Shown: positions 9,499 to 18,978 of the stretch, one piece after another
Layout: the number at the start of each line of letters is the position of its first letter
Position numbering within the stretch: the stretch's first letter is position 1
DNA from: an uncultured Pirellula sp.
GTDB taxonomy: Bacteria > Planctomycetota > Planctomycetia > Pirellulales > Pirellulaceae
NCBI GenBank assembly: GCA_903892355.1
Contig: CAITIE010000133.1
Span: 1-64,000, forward strand
Length of the DNA: 64,000 nucleotides
Direction: 5' to 3'
Notes under the pieces: generated by a model
Told to the model about the DNA's origin: nothing
The model's input: only the letters and a program-made list of their open reading frames with translations
Database searches by the model: none
Program-made: the position numbers and the translations under genes

Positions 9499-9615
9499 AT
9501 GGATGGGCCAGATCTCAACGAAAAACTAACCCGGAAACCATCACGTCGCGCTGGTGTCGGCTTCCGATTCGAAGATTGTAAGAAGTGTTCCTCAAGCTGC
9601 CAGAAGCTTGAGTAG
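9499..9615 (+). CDS. possible 38-aa cysteine-containing small protein
   Basis: A short frame of 38 codons starting at ATG 9499, preceded by a good ribosome site (GAGGAA at 9488-9493, 5 bases upstream). The product ends in a cysteine cluster of the form CKKCSSSC near residues 28-35 and has a basic middle (LTRKPSRRAG). The stop codon is followed after 9 bases by a strong rho-independent terminator, which argues that this is a real transcription unit. The cysteine spacing could bind a metal. No family is recognised. Alternatively it is a leader peptide or the 3' end of a small RNA. Confidence 0.5.
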   Translation: MDGPDLNEKLTRKPSRRAGVGFRFEDCKKCSSSCQKLE

Positions 9616-9624
9616 CGTGTGGGG

Positions 9625-9659
9625 GGGCTCGAAGACACCTGTTCTTCGGGCCCTTTTTT
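9625..9659 (+). terminator. strong rho-independent terminator
   Basis: An 11-bp GC-rich stem (9625-9635 with 9643-9653, one G-U pair), a 7-base loop and six T residues at 9654-9659. It ends transcription that must begin upstream on the plus strand, where the only candidate is the 38-codon frame. Confidence 0.85.
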
Positions 9660-9810
9660 CGTTTATCTATGGGACAATCATCCATGGGACAATCCGCGTC
9701 GTCGCCCAGCCGGCGGTGAAACGTCCTAGCACTCGACACCCCCAGCGTCCCCCATCCCCAAAACTCATAAAAACAATCCACTCACAACAGAAATCCACAT
9801 CGAGGAAATA

Positions 9811-10491
9811 ATGCATCCAACAGCCCATCGCCCCAGCGACCAAATGACACCTCATGGGAACGCCGAAACGTGGTTGGGAGCGTTGCGATGGCGATACGCC
9901 GTCAAACGTTTTGATGCTGCTCGAACGATTCCGACGGCAACTTGGAAGGCGATTGAAACGAGCTTGCTCCTGACTCCGAGCAGTTTTGGGCTGCAACCCT
10001 GGAAGTTCATCGTGGTGGAGTCGGAGGGGGTTAAATCGCAATTACCGGCGATCTCGTGGGGCCAGGCACAACCTAAAGATTGTTCGCATTTCGTGGTGTT
10101 CGCCAGTTTGCGATCGGTCGATGCAACGTATGTCGATCGGTTCTTGCAAGACGTAGCGACGACCCGATCGATCAGTCATGAAAACCTTGCTGGATACCGT
10201 AAGGTCGTTCTCGGATTCATCGAAGCGACCCAAGGCAATCACGACGTATGGTCAGCCCATCAAGCCTACATCGCGTTGGGGCAACTGATGGCGACCGCGG
10301 CCCACCTGGGAGTGGATACGTGTCCGATGGAAGGGATAGAGCCCGCCAAATACGATGCAGTGCTTGGCCTCAGCGATACGCCGTACGCAACACGTGTCGC
10401 GTGCGCTCTTGGCTACCGCCATCCCGAAGACGGCTACGCCAACAACCACAAAGTCCGCTTCGGCTCCGAAGAACTAATCGTGCGTGTTTGA
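9811..10491 (+). CDS. nitroreductase-family NAD(P)H-dependent oxidoreductase
   Basis: Predicted FMN-dependent NAD(P)H oxidoreductase of the NfsB/YdgI type, acting on nitro-compounds, quinones or similar acceptors in the cytosol. RYAVKRFD near residue 29 and LTPSSFGLQPWKFIVVE (residues 54-71) form the usual FMN-binding N-terminus. HQAYIALGQLMATAAHLGVDTCPMEG and YDAVLGL in the second half are typical. At 226 aa it has the family length. The start at 9811 has GAGGAA nine bases upstream. It stands alone and converges on the long nSTAND gene. The natural substrate is unknown. Confidence 0.9.
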   Translation: MHPTAHRPSDQMTPHGNAETWLGALRWRYAVKRFDAARTIPTATWKAIETSLLLTPSSFGLQPWKFIVVESEGVKSQLPAISWGQAQPKDCSHFVVFASLRSVDATYVDRFLQDVATTRSISHENLAGYRKVVLGFIEATQGNHDVWSAHQAYIALGQLMATAAHLGVDTCPMEGIEPAKYDAVLGLSDTPYATRVACALGYRHPEDGYANNHKVRFGSEELIVRV

Positions 10492-10567
10492 TTTCGTTCC
10501 AAAAACACATCGCCCGTAAGCTGTTCTTCACCTTTCCAAGTCGATAGCTCGAAAACATAGCCGCACA

Positions 10568-13500
10568 TCACTGATTTGTGGGTGGAGGCTTCATGCGTCT
10601 GGCTGTTGTATATGCGCCGAAAAGGCGATCTGTCGTATTGATATTTTTACAAAAAGGGAGTGTCTTTCTTAGTTTTGCAGCCTCTTCATCACTCAATCCG
10701 CAAAAGGAGACATGCAGGCTTTCGAGGAAATTCAAATTTGCCAACTCGCACAGCGATTCATACGATACATGAGTGCTTTCGAGTCCAATAGCCTGTAGGC
10801 TCCGCAACTTGAGTAGCTTTCTGACCCCCGCATCCGTGATATTGCACACGTCGAGATTCAATGCAAACAACGACTTCATACCAACCAAACTATCGAGGCA
10901 TTTATCGGTAACATCGGTCTCGCTAAGGCGAAGAATGTAAAGATCGAGTCCTTGTAGGTATTCAACTCCTTTGTCAGAGATAGCATTGTTAGTCAGACAC
11001 AAATCCTTTAACGATTTCATTTTCGCGAGGGGTTTCACACTCTCGTCAGAGATAAGTGTCGTGTTGAGATCGAGTAGAAAAACTGAGTCTAACCGCGAGA
11101 CTGCTTCGGCCATTTCGGATGTAAAGCGGGTTCCTCCAAGAAATAGCGTTGTCAGTTCAGGTAACTCCGCAAGATGTACGAGCCCCTTTTCGTCGATTTG
11201 AAGATTTCCACCCAAACCAACCCTTTTTAGGGATCTACACCCAGCAAGGTACTGTAGTTGTTCATTGGTTAGGCCAGGAATTGCTTCGATCATGAGGGAT
11301 TGCAATCCACGGAGTGAACGGAACTGTCTCATTATTTGATCTTCAATAGCAGGTGATCCGCTGAGTTTGACCTCAATGATTTCATAGATTTGATCCGGTA
11401 GATCTTGGCCAGGATTGATCGTTTTCTCTTGATTGGATTCATCGACAACCCCGACCACGCCTCCAGCCTTTAAGATGGATTCCGCAAAAGAACGGTAGTC
11501 CGCATTTGGTTTGTTGATCTCCTCCCAACGAGCGTCCCTACGGATCGGTTCGTAATCCACTCCCAGCCTTAGGTTTAGCAAACTAAGCGCCCCATTGGCT
11601 AATGCTTCCTTCGCAGCCCGAATTGCTTTGTCTTGATACTGCTCAAAAAGCTTACTTGATTCATCGGTCGTATTCTCAGAGCCGACACTTCTGCCATCGA
11701 CTATCGAACGGGACGCAATTTGCGCAATCGCTAGGTAACCCTTGACGAGAGAGCGATAATCCCCTTGCCTAAGTTGTGATGCTTGTTCAAGCGGTTGCAA
11801 TAGGTTGATCGCGGACGCTATATCCATGGATTCCAGATAAGACTTCCAACGCGCGTCAAATGCTAATTCTCGACGTCTGGGATCGAAATCCATCAATTCC
11901 GAGGCGGGCTTTTCGACACTGCACATGGCTTCTAAATCAAGCGTCTTCATCCGATTGATACTCTGCATTTGTGCAAACTCCGGAGCGATCGATGGTCCGA
12001 CTTCAATTCGCTCGATTTGTTCGAGAATTGCACCTGCTCGATAAAGACAATCCAGGCTTTCGGAGAACTTTCCTTGCTTTTGATAAACCTCAGAAAGTTT
12101 CCAATACAATGAAATCAAACTTCGAGCGATAGAAAACTCTTCCGGGTATCTTTGGAAAAGAGGCTCGAGGATGTCTCTTTGTTTGTCGTAAAAAGGGATA
12201 GCTTTACTTATTTGCCCGAACTGTTTCTCAATTTTTCCAAAGTGGCTATAGGCGAATGCTAAGTGCAACTGCGCTTGTAAATCTTCTTTGTTGTCTGCAA
12301 GCTCTTTTTTCATCTCGAGCATTTTTTCAAATGCGATTCGTGCGGACTCGATATCCTCGCTTGTAGGGGAAGGCGGTTTCTCGAGATATGCAAGGCCAAT
12401 CCGCTCGTGAGCGGTAGATAGATCCCGTTTGGTCCTGCGCGAATTGGGATCTCTTTGGGCATTGGTCAAAAGTAGATCGAATGCCTTTTTATAATGCTGC
12501 ATACGCGTGTCCCAAGACTCCGGCTTTTCCCACAAGTCATCCCCGCGATCAATCCAGATCCATGCCTCCTGACTGCGTGCTTTTAATTCCTCAGTATTAA
12601 CCCATTTTTTCGAACCAAGATCGAGTATCTCCTCGGCACGTTTTCGATACTCTTCAGACTTAGTAGGGTTGACACCGGCGTACAACCCTGCCAATTCACC
12701 TAACGTGTTGGCTTGGACACTTCTCAAGTGGCTGCTAAATTGCCCTGATTGAATCGATAAAATCGTTGCATCCGATTTCTCAAAATAGTCCGCCAATTGC
12801 GTGGCCGACAAAAAGCGAGAGCCAGACACTGCCACTCCGTGAAACGCCTCGGCTAGTAACGCAAGCGATTCCTCGTATATTTCGTGATCGAGAGAAGCAT
12901 TGATCTGGACGACTGCTTCGCCAAGACTAATCGCTTGCTGATACAACCCCATCGCCTGTTTGTACTGGCGTCGACTGCTTGCAATCTGAGCCAACCGCAT
13001 CAACGAATTCATCCGCGAGTTCTGCGCAATTGCGTTTTCAGTCGCATTCCTTCCAGGGTCACTAATCAATTTTTCAACGTAGGAAATCACGTCGCGGTGC
13101 ACTCGCTCCGCATCTTCAAATTGCCCAAGCTCCCGATAAACTTCCGCCAATAACCCTTCGGTACGAAGCAGCTCCCTCCAAAGAGTATTAGCCCCACTAG
13201 AAGCCTTGCTTCTGGTGTATGCAATCACCTTTTCAGCCTTGCGAACAATCTCTCGCGTCCGCGAGTTTAGATCGTCGGTGTTCTCCTGATTCGATGGGTT
13301 ATCGGCTCTCTTATCTTCATCGGTGTCCTCAACACCTGAGTCATTTACCTGCTTCTCGCGAACCGGTCCCTTCCCGCTCGAGTCGAGGCGTACTAGAGAC
13401 CTTGCAAAACCTAACTCCGCTGCCACAACCGACAGATTACCAAGATCTGACGTTTCGTCGGACACGCGAAGTTCAGAGACTTTGCCCCCTAGGTACTTTA

Positions 13501-15322
13501 GCAATCGCTGTCGCAGAATTTCTGGATCGGTTCCGGAATCGATTCTATCGATGAGCTCATCGATGAAGTGATCTGTCGTATCGATCGCGAGTTTCGATTG
13601 TCTCTCAGCAATCTCCTTGTTTCTGTTCGCGATGGTATTCGAGGCTTCAAGCTCGCTAGTTTTCAACTCCAAAAGACTCGACGTACGTTTTTGATCCCGG
13701 TATAGATCCTCTGCCCTGCGATACGATCGGAACGAGACGACCCCTAAGACCAACGCCGCGATCGTCAATCCTGCGAGGACAATGTTTACTATGCGAGTCC
13801 GCTTTGCCTCTGCGATCAATTCATCCGCTCGCCGCTTTTCAAGCTCGGCGAGTGCACGAGCTTGCTGCAACTCACGCTCTCTCGCTGCTTCTTTCGCTTG
13901 GCTCTCTCTCTGCTGTTCCGATTGACTACGGTCAAGAAAATCCAGCGCCAACGCATAGGCTTCGTGATAACGCGCACCCCACGCTTCATTGGTCGGATGC
14001 TGATCGCGCCACGCAAGCGCGATTTGCAAGTCGGGATCGCGATAAAGCCCGGACTTGTTTTCGGAATGGAGGACCGCCGTTTCCGCAAGTCGCTTGTAAA
14101 TCCTCGCTGATTGGTATTCTTGTTGCACCCACTCCTTCAATCGGTCCCACACCCGCATCAGGCTCTCATGAGCAATGTCGATCACGGTGTCCGGGTAGAT
14201 TGTCATCCCTTGAGTTGGTGTGAGAAACGCACAACCTTTGTCTCGGAACGCCTCGATCACGCGAAGCAAACTCTCTTCGCTGCACCCTACGATTTTTTGT
14301 AACTGATCAAATCGTGTAGGACGACGAATCTCGCGTCGGTCGCTACCGAGTTCCGTCAACGCCTTGAACATTTTTTCAGCGATCACTTGGTTCCCTTCCG
14401 ACAGGGTTGCCATGATCTCACCAGCATGCTTTGAGATCGCAAACTCAATCTCTCCCGCTGACTCGAAATGGCGCAAATCGATGGGTTCATCCGCCGAATG
14501 CCCCCGCTCCCAAAAACTCCACGTGCGCATCAATGCATGCTGAAGGATCGGAAGCTGATCTTGGTTATCGGAGACCTTATTCAATAGCTTTTGAACCAAT
14601 CGATTCGCTATCCGACCACCCGCAACTTGGATCGGTCGTGCGATGGCTGACTGCAATTCCTCGCGATTCAATCGAGGGATGAGGTACTCACCTCGGTTCA
14701 CCGCTTCTGCGAGGCCAGGGAACAAGGCACAATCGCCTAGATAATCAGACCGCATAGTCAACATCACGTAAATGTTGACATCGCTCTGCGCGGTCGCCTC
14801 AAGCAAACTTGCAACAAAGTGGGCCGAGGCGAGCAAGCTCTCTTCGTCGCGACTGCGGAATCGAAAGACTTCTTCGAATTGGTCCACGATCAGTAGGAAA
14901 TTTGTCCCTTCTTCGATCCCCGCTTGCTTCACCGCATCGACGAGCCCCACACGACTGCGATTGATGCACGTCAATACGCGTGGGAGCAGGTCGGCATCGG
15001 GCTCATACAAATCCGACTGCTCCAACGATCTCGCAAGATTTTCTAAGGGCGCACCCCCGGGTCGGGTGACGACAACTTCCCAATTGGAACCCGCTCCTAC
15101 CATCGCTCCTCGATGGAGCGCAGGGACCAGACCCGCTCGGATCAAGGACGACTTCCCACTTCCCGAGGTTCCGACGACCGCAAGGAATCGACTCTCTCGA
15201 AGCAGCTTGAGCAGTTCCGCTGTCTGCCCTTCACGGCCAAAGAAAAGATAGTCCTCATCCTCTTGGAATGGTCTCAGTCCGGGAAATGGGTTTCCGGTGA
15301 TATCCGTTGCAAGCCTACTCAT
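10568..15322 (-). CDS. nSTAND-type NTPase with TPR and LRR repeats
   Basis: Giant 1584-aa signalling NTPase. It starts with the nSTAND1 hallmark NPFPGLRPFQ and FFGRE, then Walker A GTSGSGKS (51-58), Walker B LLIVDQFEE (143-151), MRSDYLG and AHESLMRVW near 384-392. A coiled coil (465-510) leads to one membrane helix (511-531). Beyond it come helical TPR-like repeats (about 560-1250) and a C-terminal run of leucine-rich repeats (about 1390-1560, unit like LKDLCLTNNAISDKGVEYL). The plan is a regulated switch: NTPase in the cytoplasm and repeat arrays as sensor. If the helix is truly transmembrane, the repeats face the periplasm. Its ATG overlaps the stop of the kinase-TIR gene by 4 bases, so the two are coupled. 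The function is unknown; see findings. Confidence 0.85.
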   Translation of the reverse strand: MSRLATDITGNPFPGLRPFQEDEDYLFFGREGQTAELLKLLRESRFLAVVGTSGSGKSSLIRAGLVPALHRGAMVGAGSNWEVVVTRPGGAPLENLARSLEQSDLYEPDADLLPRVLTCINRSRVGLVDAVKQAGIEEGTNFLLIVDQFEEVFRFRSRDEESLLASAHFVASLLEATAQSDVNIYVMLTMRSDYLGDCALFPGLAEAVNRGEYLIPRLNREELQSAIARPIQVAGGRIANRLVQKLLNKVSDNQDQLPILQHALMRTWSFWERGHSADEPIDLRHFESAGEIEFAISKHAGEIMATLSEGNQVIAEKMFKALTELGSDRREIRRPTRFDQLQKIVGCSEESLLRVIEAFRDKGCAFLTPTQGMTIYPDTVIDIAHESLMRVWDRLKEWVQQEYQSARIYKRLAETAVLHSENKSGLYRDPDLQIALAWRDQHPTNEAWGARYHEAYALALDFLDRSQSEQQRESQAKEAARERELQQARALAELEKRRADELIAEAKRTRIVNIVLAGLTIAALVLGVVSFRSYRRAEDLYRDQKRTSSLLELKTSELEASNTIANRNKEIAERQSKLAIDTTDHFIDELIDRIDSGTDPEILRQRLLKYLGGKVSELRVSDETSDLGNLSVVAAELGFARSLVRLDSSGKGPVREKQVNDSGVEDTDEDKRADNPSNQENTDDLNSRTREIVRKAEKVIAYTRSKASSGANTLWRELLRTEGLLAEVYRELGQFEDAERVHRDVISYVEKLISDPGRNATENAIAQNSRMNSLMRLAQIASSRRQYKQAMGLYQQAISLGEAVVQINASLDHEIYEESLALLAEAFHGVAVSGSRFLSATQLADYFEKSDATILSIQSGQFSSHLRSVQANTLGELAGLYAGVNPTKSEEYRKRAEEILDLGSKKWVNTEELKARSQEAWIWIDRGDDLWEKPESWDTRMQHYKKAFDLLLTNAQRDPNSRRTKRDLSTAHERIGLAYLEKPPSPTSEDIESARIAFEKMLEMKKELADNKEDLQAQLHLAFAYSHFGKIEKQFGQISKAIPFYDKQRDILEPLFQRYPEEFSIARSLISLYWKLSEVYQKQGKFSESLDCLYRAGAILEQIERIEVGPSIAPEFAQMQSINRMKTLDLEAMCSVEKPASELMDFDPRRRELAFDARWKSYLESMDIASAINLLQPLEQASQLRQGDYRSLVKGYLAIAQIASRSIVDGRSVGSENTTDESSKLFEQYQDKAIRAAKEALANGALSLLNLRLGVDYEPIRRDARWEEINKPNADYRSFAESILKAGGVVGVVDESNQEKTINPGQDLPDQIYEIIEVKLSGSPAIEDQIMRQFRSLRGLQSLMIEAIPGLTNEQLQYLAGCRSLKRVGLGGNLQIDEKGLVHLAELPELTTLFLGGTRFTSEMAEAVSRLDSVFLLDLNTTLISDESVKPLAKMKSLKDLCLTNNAISDKGVEYLQGLDLYILRLSETDVTDKCLDSLVGMKSLFALNLDVCNITDAGVRKLLKLRSLQAIGLESTHVSYESLCELANLNFLESLHVSFCGLSDEEAAKLRKTLPFCKNINTTDRLFGAYTTARRMKPPPTNQ

Positions 15323-17826
15323 GAGCGTCCTCCCGCAACCGAGGCTCTACTCCGATGATTCAACTTGATCTGTTCAATAAAATGCTCGAGTTCTGAGTAG
15401 TCTCCGGCTTCTCCTTGTTTCACGACATCGGTCGTCAAGCTTTTGTAACGCTCTTTGCGTTTGTCAGGAGGATCCGCTAGGTACACCATGCGTGTGACGA
15501 TCGGATCGCTATCGCGGTACCCAGTTGCTTTGATCAATTCTCTCGCATTGGAGTCAACCCAATGGCGGGAGCCGTTGCCAAAATAGATTAATGCTCCATC
15601 GCAAAGCTGGAGGTTATTCAAATGCACCTGTTGTCGCTCTTCCTCGGTTCCATCCAATGCAGGAAGCAGAACCTCGATTCCATTGCTGTAGAAAAAATCC
15701 TCAAGCCCCTCGGTCTGCTCCTCGTCGCGAGGATCAATCATCAGATAAACACTCGGCGGAATCTCTGAAGAGGAGGGAAGACAATCGGATGCTTCGCGTC
15801 TTCGCGAAATCTTATGCAGCACAAATTCTTTAACAGCACTAATGCGATCTTCGATGATCTCGAGCCCATCCGAATGAATAGGATCCGATGTGATCTCACG
15901 AATCCAGTTCTCTTGACGCAAGTCTTTGATGACGCGATCTCTCGGCAGCCAAATGATTTGAGGGCAGTTGGTATTGGTAGCAAGGCGATATTGAATCGCA
16001 ACCACAGACTCCTGGGAACCCTCTGGAATGAGACCATAGATCGATCCGATCGGATGGATGCACATGCACGCTGTCGACAATCCACGTTGGATCTCTTCCT
16101 CGACTTCCTCCAACGTTCTCGGAAGTGGATTTTCGGGGAGTACAACACAACCCTTCGCTGTTAATTCTCTCCGCAACACCTCTCGATCCGATGCGAGATC
16201 CGATGTGGTCTCCGCGAGGTAAACCACTAAGGAACCACTTGACGATAACCCATCGAACGACACCGAGCTTGAAGAATCCACGGATTTCCTCGATTGCTTC
16301 AGCGTCCTGTAGATTGCGTCCGCGACGTCATAGATACGGTCAAAGTATTTGAGGCGAGACTCCTCACCCAATCGTTCATCCAACTCTCGGACTCTACCCG
16401 TCGTCGGCTCCTCTTCAAAAAATGCAAACTCTTCGACATTTGCAAAAATGGTATTCAATTCCCGCGGTATATCTTCAGGATCCACCGGAGTCTTGATCAC
16501 CTTGATCAACCGAGAGTGCTGATTCGACTTTTCGATCGCATTGGCAAATCGCTGGACAATCTTCTGGCAATCTTTAGCCTTAGTAAATGTTGGGCTCAAG
16601 ACGGATACCAGCGTCTTCGCAGACTCGACGGAGTCGACCAACGTTTCGTGAGCACTGGATTCGCGTTGGCCAGGAAATGGAGTAACTTTCACCGACTCTC
16701 CCATCAACTGTTCGACGCGAAGCGCGACGTTCTTCTGGAAGCTAGAGATCCAGCCGACCCGATCCTTTTGCAATGGCTGATCATCGACTTGTGCAAAGCT
16801 AATCACAATGTCGCTATCCAACAAATCCTTCGCTGTGACGGCGCTACGGTCACTCTCCTTGTCCAATGCATGCGACTGGCTCCGATCGAGAAACGCCCGA
16901 AGCTCTCGAGCGAAATCAGACGCTGTCAAGTAACGGTCGGCGATTCGCGTCGCGAGTGCCTTCAGAACAATCCTCTCTAAATCGACAGGTATGCTCTGGT
17001 CTATTTGGCAGGGAGGGACACATTGCCCAGCCGTGATTTTCGCAATGAGCTCATCGCGGTTCGCTCCGACAAACGGACGTTTCTTCGTAAGCATCTCGTA
17101 GAGCACAGCACCGAGGCTGAAAATATCACTGCGACCATCCATGCGGTAGATTTCACCACTTGCTTGCTCCGGACTCATGTAAGGAACAGTTCCAGCAAAC
17201 CCCTCGTCTTCCGAGTCACTGTCTTCGCGAAGCGCCAAGCCAAAGTCGGTTAAGTAGGGATGACCATCGTGGTCCACAAGGATATTCCCTGGCTTGACAT
17301 CCCGATGGATCACACCGTTTTTGTGCGCATGGTACAGAGCTTCTGCAATGCACGCCGCCAGCCGAATCTGATCGTTCCTAGGAATTGTCTCATCAGCGAT
17401 GTGTTTCGAAAGATCCCCGCTGGCAACCAATTTCATGACGACAAACGCATCGCCATTATCAGTGACACCAACATCGTAAATGGGAAGGATGTGACGATGC
17501 TCTAACGCGGCGATAATACGGGCTTCATGAAGAAATCCCCGAAGTACTTCTCGGTTCGCAAAGACTCTTTTCGTAGTCTTGAAGGCTACTTCCCGCCGCA
17601 GTTGCCGATCGTAAGCAGCGTAGACTTCGGAAAATCCACCAGTCCCAAGCAGCTTTTCAACACGGTAACGGGAAAGGCCCGTACGGTTGATCTTTGACTC
17701 AATCCGAGACACCTGTTCTTTGGGTTTCCCAGACTGAAAAGGGATCGTATCCAGTTCATCAGACGCCCCAATTTCGTTCTCGGGCGAATCGCTTAAATCG
17801 TCATCTGAAGGGAAACCATTGCTCAT
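15319..17826 (-). CDS. Ser/Thr protein kinase fused to TIR-like domains
   Basis: An 835-aa protein from the ATG at 17826 (a GTG 57 bases upstream is less likely). Residues about 54-320 are a complete Hanks-type kinase: glycine loop GTGGFSE, Lys83 in VAFK, catalytic HRDVKPGN (Asp176), DFG (Asp194) and an SPEQ activation segment. Residues about 339-520 are a TIR domain starting DIVISFAQVDDQPL and including KVIKTPVDPE. The usual WCxxE motif reads DCQKI here, so the NADase glutamate seems lost. Two further Rossmann/TIR-like segments follow: VVYLAETTSDLASDREVL (about 550) and VYLMIDPRDEEQTEGLEDFF with ALIYFG (about 710-790). There is no membrane helix. It is translationally coupled to the nSTAND gene downstream, so the kinase and TIR module probably work with that NTPase. 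Confidence 0.85.
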   Translation of the reverse strand: MSNGFPSDDDLSDSPENEIGASDELDTIPFQSGKPKEQVSRIESKINRTGLSRYRVEKLLGTGGFSEVYAAYDRQLRREVAFKTTKRVFANREVLRGFLHEARIIAALEHRHILPIYDVGVTDNGDAFVVMKLVASGDLSKHIADETIPRNDQIRLAACIAEALYHAHKNGVIHRDVKPGNILVDHDGHPYLTDFGLALREDSDSEDEGFAGTVPYMSPEQASGEIYRMDGRSDIFSLGAVLYEMLTKKRPFVGANRDELIAKITAGQCVPPCQIDQSIPVDLERIVLKALATRIADRYLTASDFARELRAFLDRSQSHALDKESDRSAVTAKDLLDSDIVISFAQVDDQPLQKDRVGWISSFQKNVALRVEQLMGESVKVTPFPGQRESSAHETLVDSVESAKTLVSVLSPTFTKAKDCQKIVQRFANAIEKSNQHSRLIKVIKTPVDPEDIPRELNTIFANVEEFAFFEEEPTTGRVRELDERLGEESRLKYFDRIYDVADAIYRTLKQSRKSVDSSSSVSFDGLSSSGSLVVYLAETTSDLASDREVLRRELTAKGCVVLPENPLPRTLEEVEEEIQRGLSTACMCIHPIGSIYGLIPEGSQESVVAIQYRLATNTNCPQIIWLPRDRVIKDLRQENWIREITSDPIHSDGLEIIEDRISAVKEFVLHKISRRREASDCLPSSSEIPPSVYLMIDPRDEEQTEGLEDFFYSNGIEVLLPALDGTEEERQQVHLNNLQLCDGALIYFGNGSRHWVDSNARELIKATGYRDSDPIVTRMVYLADPPDKRKERYKSLTTDVVKQGEAGDYSELEHFIEQIKLNHRSRASVAGGRS

Positions 17827-18039
17827 ACATACAACGCGGCATGAATCGAGGAAAACAGGGAGTTGGGCCGTAGACAGGGCCACAGTCTACTGAATCGCTA
17901 CCGAGCCCACAACAAACCCAGCGTCTCAAAATTCTAGTAAAACCGTAAACCCGTTCCAAGCGAAAGCGGAATCCCAGCAAGTACCTCATTCCACAGCGGT
18001 CCCCTAATCCGCCCTCTCAACTCCATGCACCAACTCTAG

Positions 18040-18345
18040 CTAGGGTACAGCAACGAGCGGCATTGCTGTGCCAACCTCTGAAACCGGACTCTCTTGGGAC
18101 GCAGAACCATGGGCACGTCGATTATACCAACAGTCGCACATGTAATGCTTGTCCATGCGAACCAAGGAACCTGTCCAAGTTGGTCCATCGGGTATGTCCG
18201 AACCATCGATGGTCAACCAAACGCAAATCCAACAGATTCCGAGGATCAGTAAAAACGGCGTCCAAACCGGAGCCAAAAGCACCATCAGGAAGAGCCTTCC
18301 CAAATCCCTCAAGGGGTTTTTGATATGCAAAAATCGATTCAACAT
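18040..18345 (-). CDS. small membrane protein of unknown function
   Basis: A 101-aa frame starting at ATG 18345 with GAGGGTG about 7 bases upstream. Residues 13-45 (DLGRLFLMVLLAP and on to ICWICVWLTI) form one long or two short membrane segments. The tail is polar with WTGSLVRMDKHYMCDCWYN. No family is recognised. It lies upstream of the kinase-TIR operon on the same strand, 213 bases away, and could be co-transcribed. Confidence 0.5.
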   Translation of the reverse strand: MLNRFLHIKNPLRDLGRLFLMVLLAPVWTPFLLILGICWICVWLTIDGSDIPDGPTWTGSLVRMDKHYMCDCWYNRRAHGSASQESPVSEVGTAMPLVAVP

Positions 18346-18453
18346 GGCTTCACCCTCACTTCACTTCTAGCACTTTGAACTTACTTCGTACCTGGATCAT
18401 TCCACAGTGAAACTCAAACAACCTCGTCTATCAGCTATCGATGCACTGGTACC

Positions 18454-18699
18454 TTACCTTTTAAAACCTAGGCATGTTCGATCTGTCTGGCCTTGCGACG
18501 GACGATCTTCAATGACTTGATCTGCGATGGCTTGGTCTGCGATCCAATCCAAGCCTTCATGGATTTTCACTGCGACAATTGGCAATCGGTCTAACAAGCC
18601 TCCAACCATTTGGCAGACGATTAACGTGCATGGAACCATGGCAAGGAGGAGGCATAGCGAGAACATTTTCGGTTGTATCTTCCAGTAATTACCGTTCAT
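18454..18699 (-). CDS. possible small single-pass membrane protein
   Basis: An 81-aa frame from ATG 18699 with one strongly hydrophobic segment (residues 12-32, FSLCLLLAMVPCTLIVCQMV). The ribosome site (AAGGAA) abuts the start codon, which weakens the case. It lies between the ECF sigma gene and the kinase-TIR operon. A longer frame from 18906 exists, but its extra part does not look like protein. Unrecognised and tentative. Confidence 0.35.
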   Translation of the reverse strand: MNGNYWKIQPKMFSLCLLLAMVPCTLIVCQMVGGLLDRLPIVAVKIHEGLDWIADQAIADQVIEDRPSQGQTDRTCLGFKR

Positions 18700-18978
18700 T
18701 TCCTTGCACTCTCTCTCAGTCAATTTGGTGGATTCGTTTTCAGCAACTTCCCAGACCGTATCCGACTTCCAGGAAAGCAATCTGCTCGCCATCGTAAAAT
18801 GCGATTTTCTCGAGATCAGCGGAAGCGACTGGAGAAAAAACGGGAATTTCGGGGAACGATGCCCCAGTAAATTGCATGTCCCAATCAGCACCGATACCAT
18901 GGACACCTCTGTATTCTCGCAAAACGATTGCTACGAAAATAACGAAGCGGACAAGCATTTACTGACTGAGGAAATCCA

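Noticed and set aside
18740-18958. 72-codon minus-strand frame with a hydrophobic start
   Set aside because: Its start is only 20 bases from the ECF sigma start on the other strand, leaving no room for a promoter and ribosome site on each side, and no ribosome site is seen.
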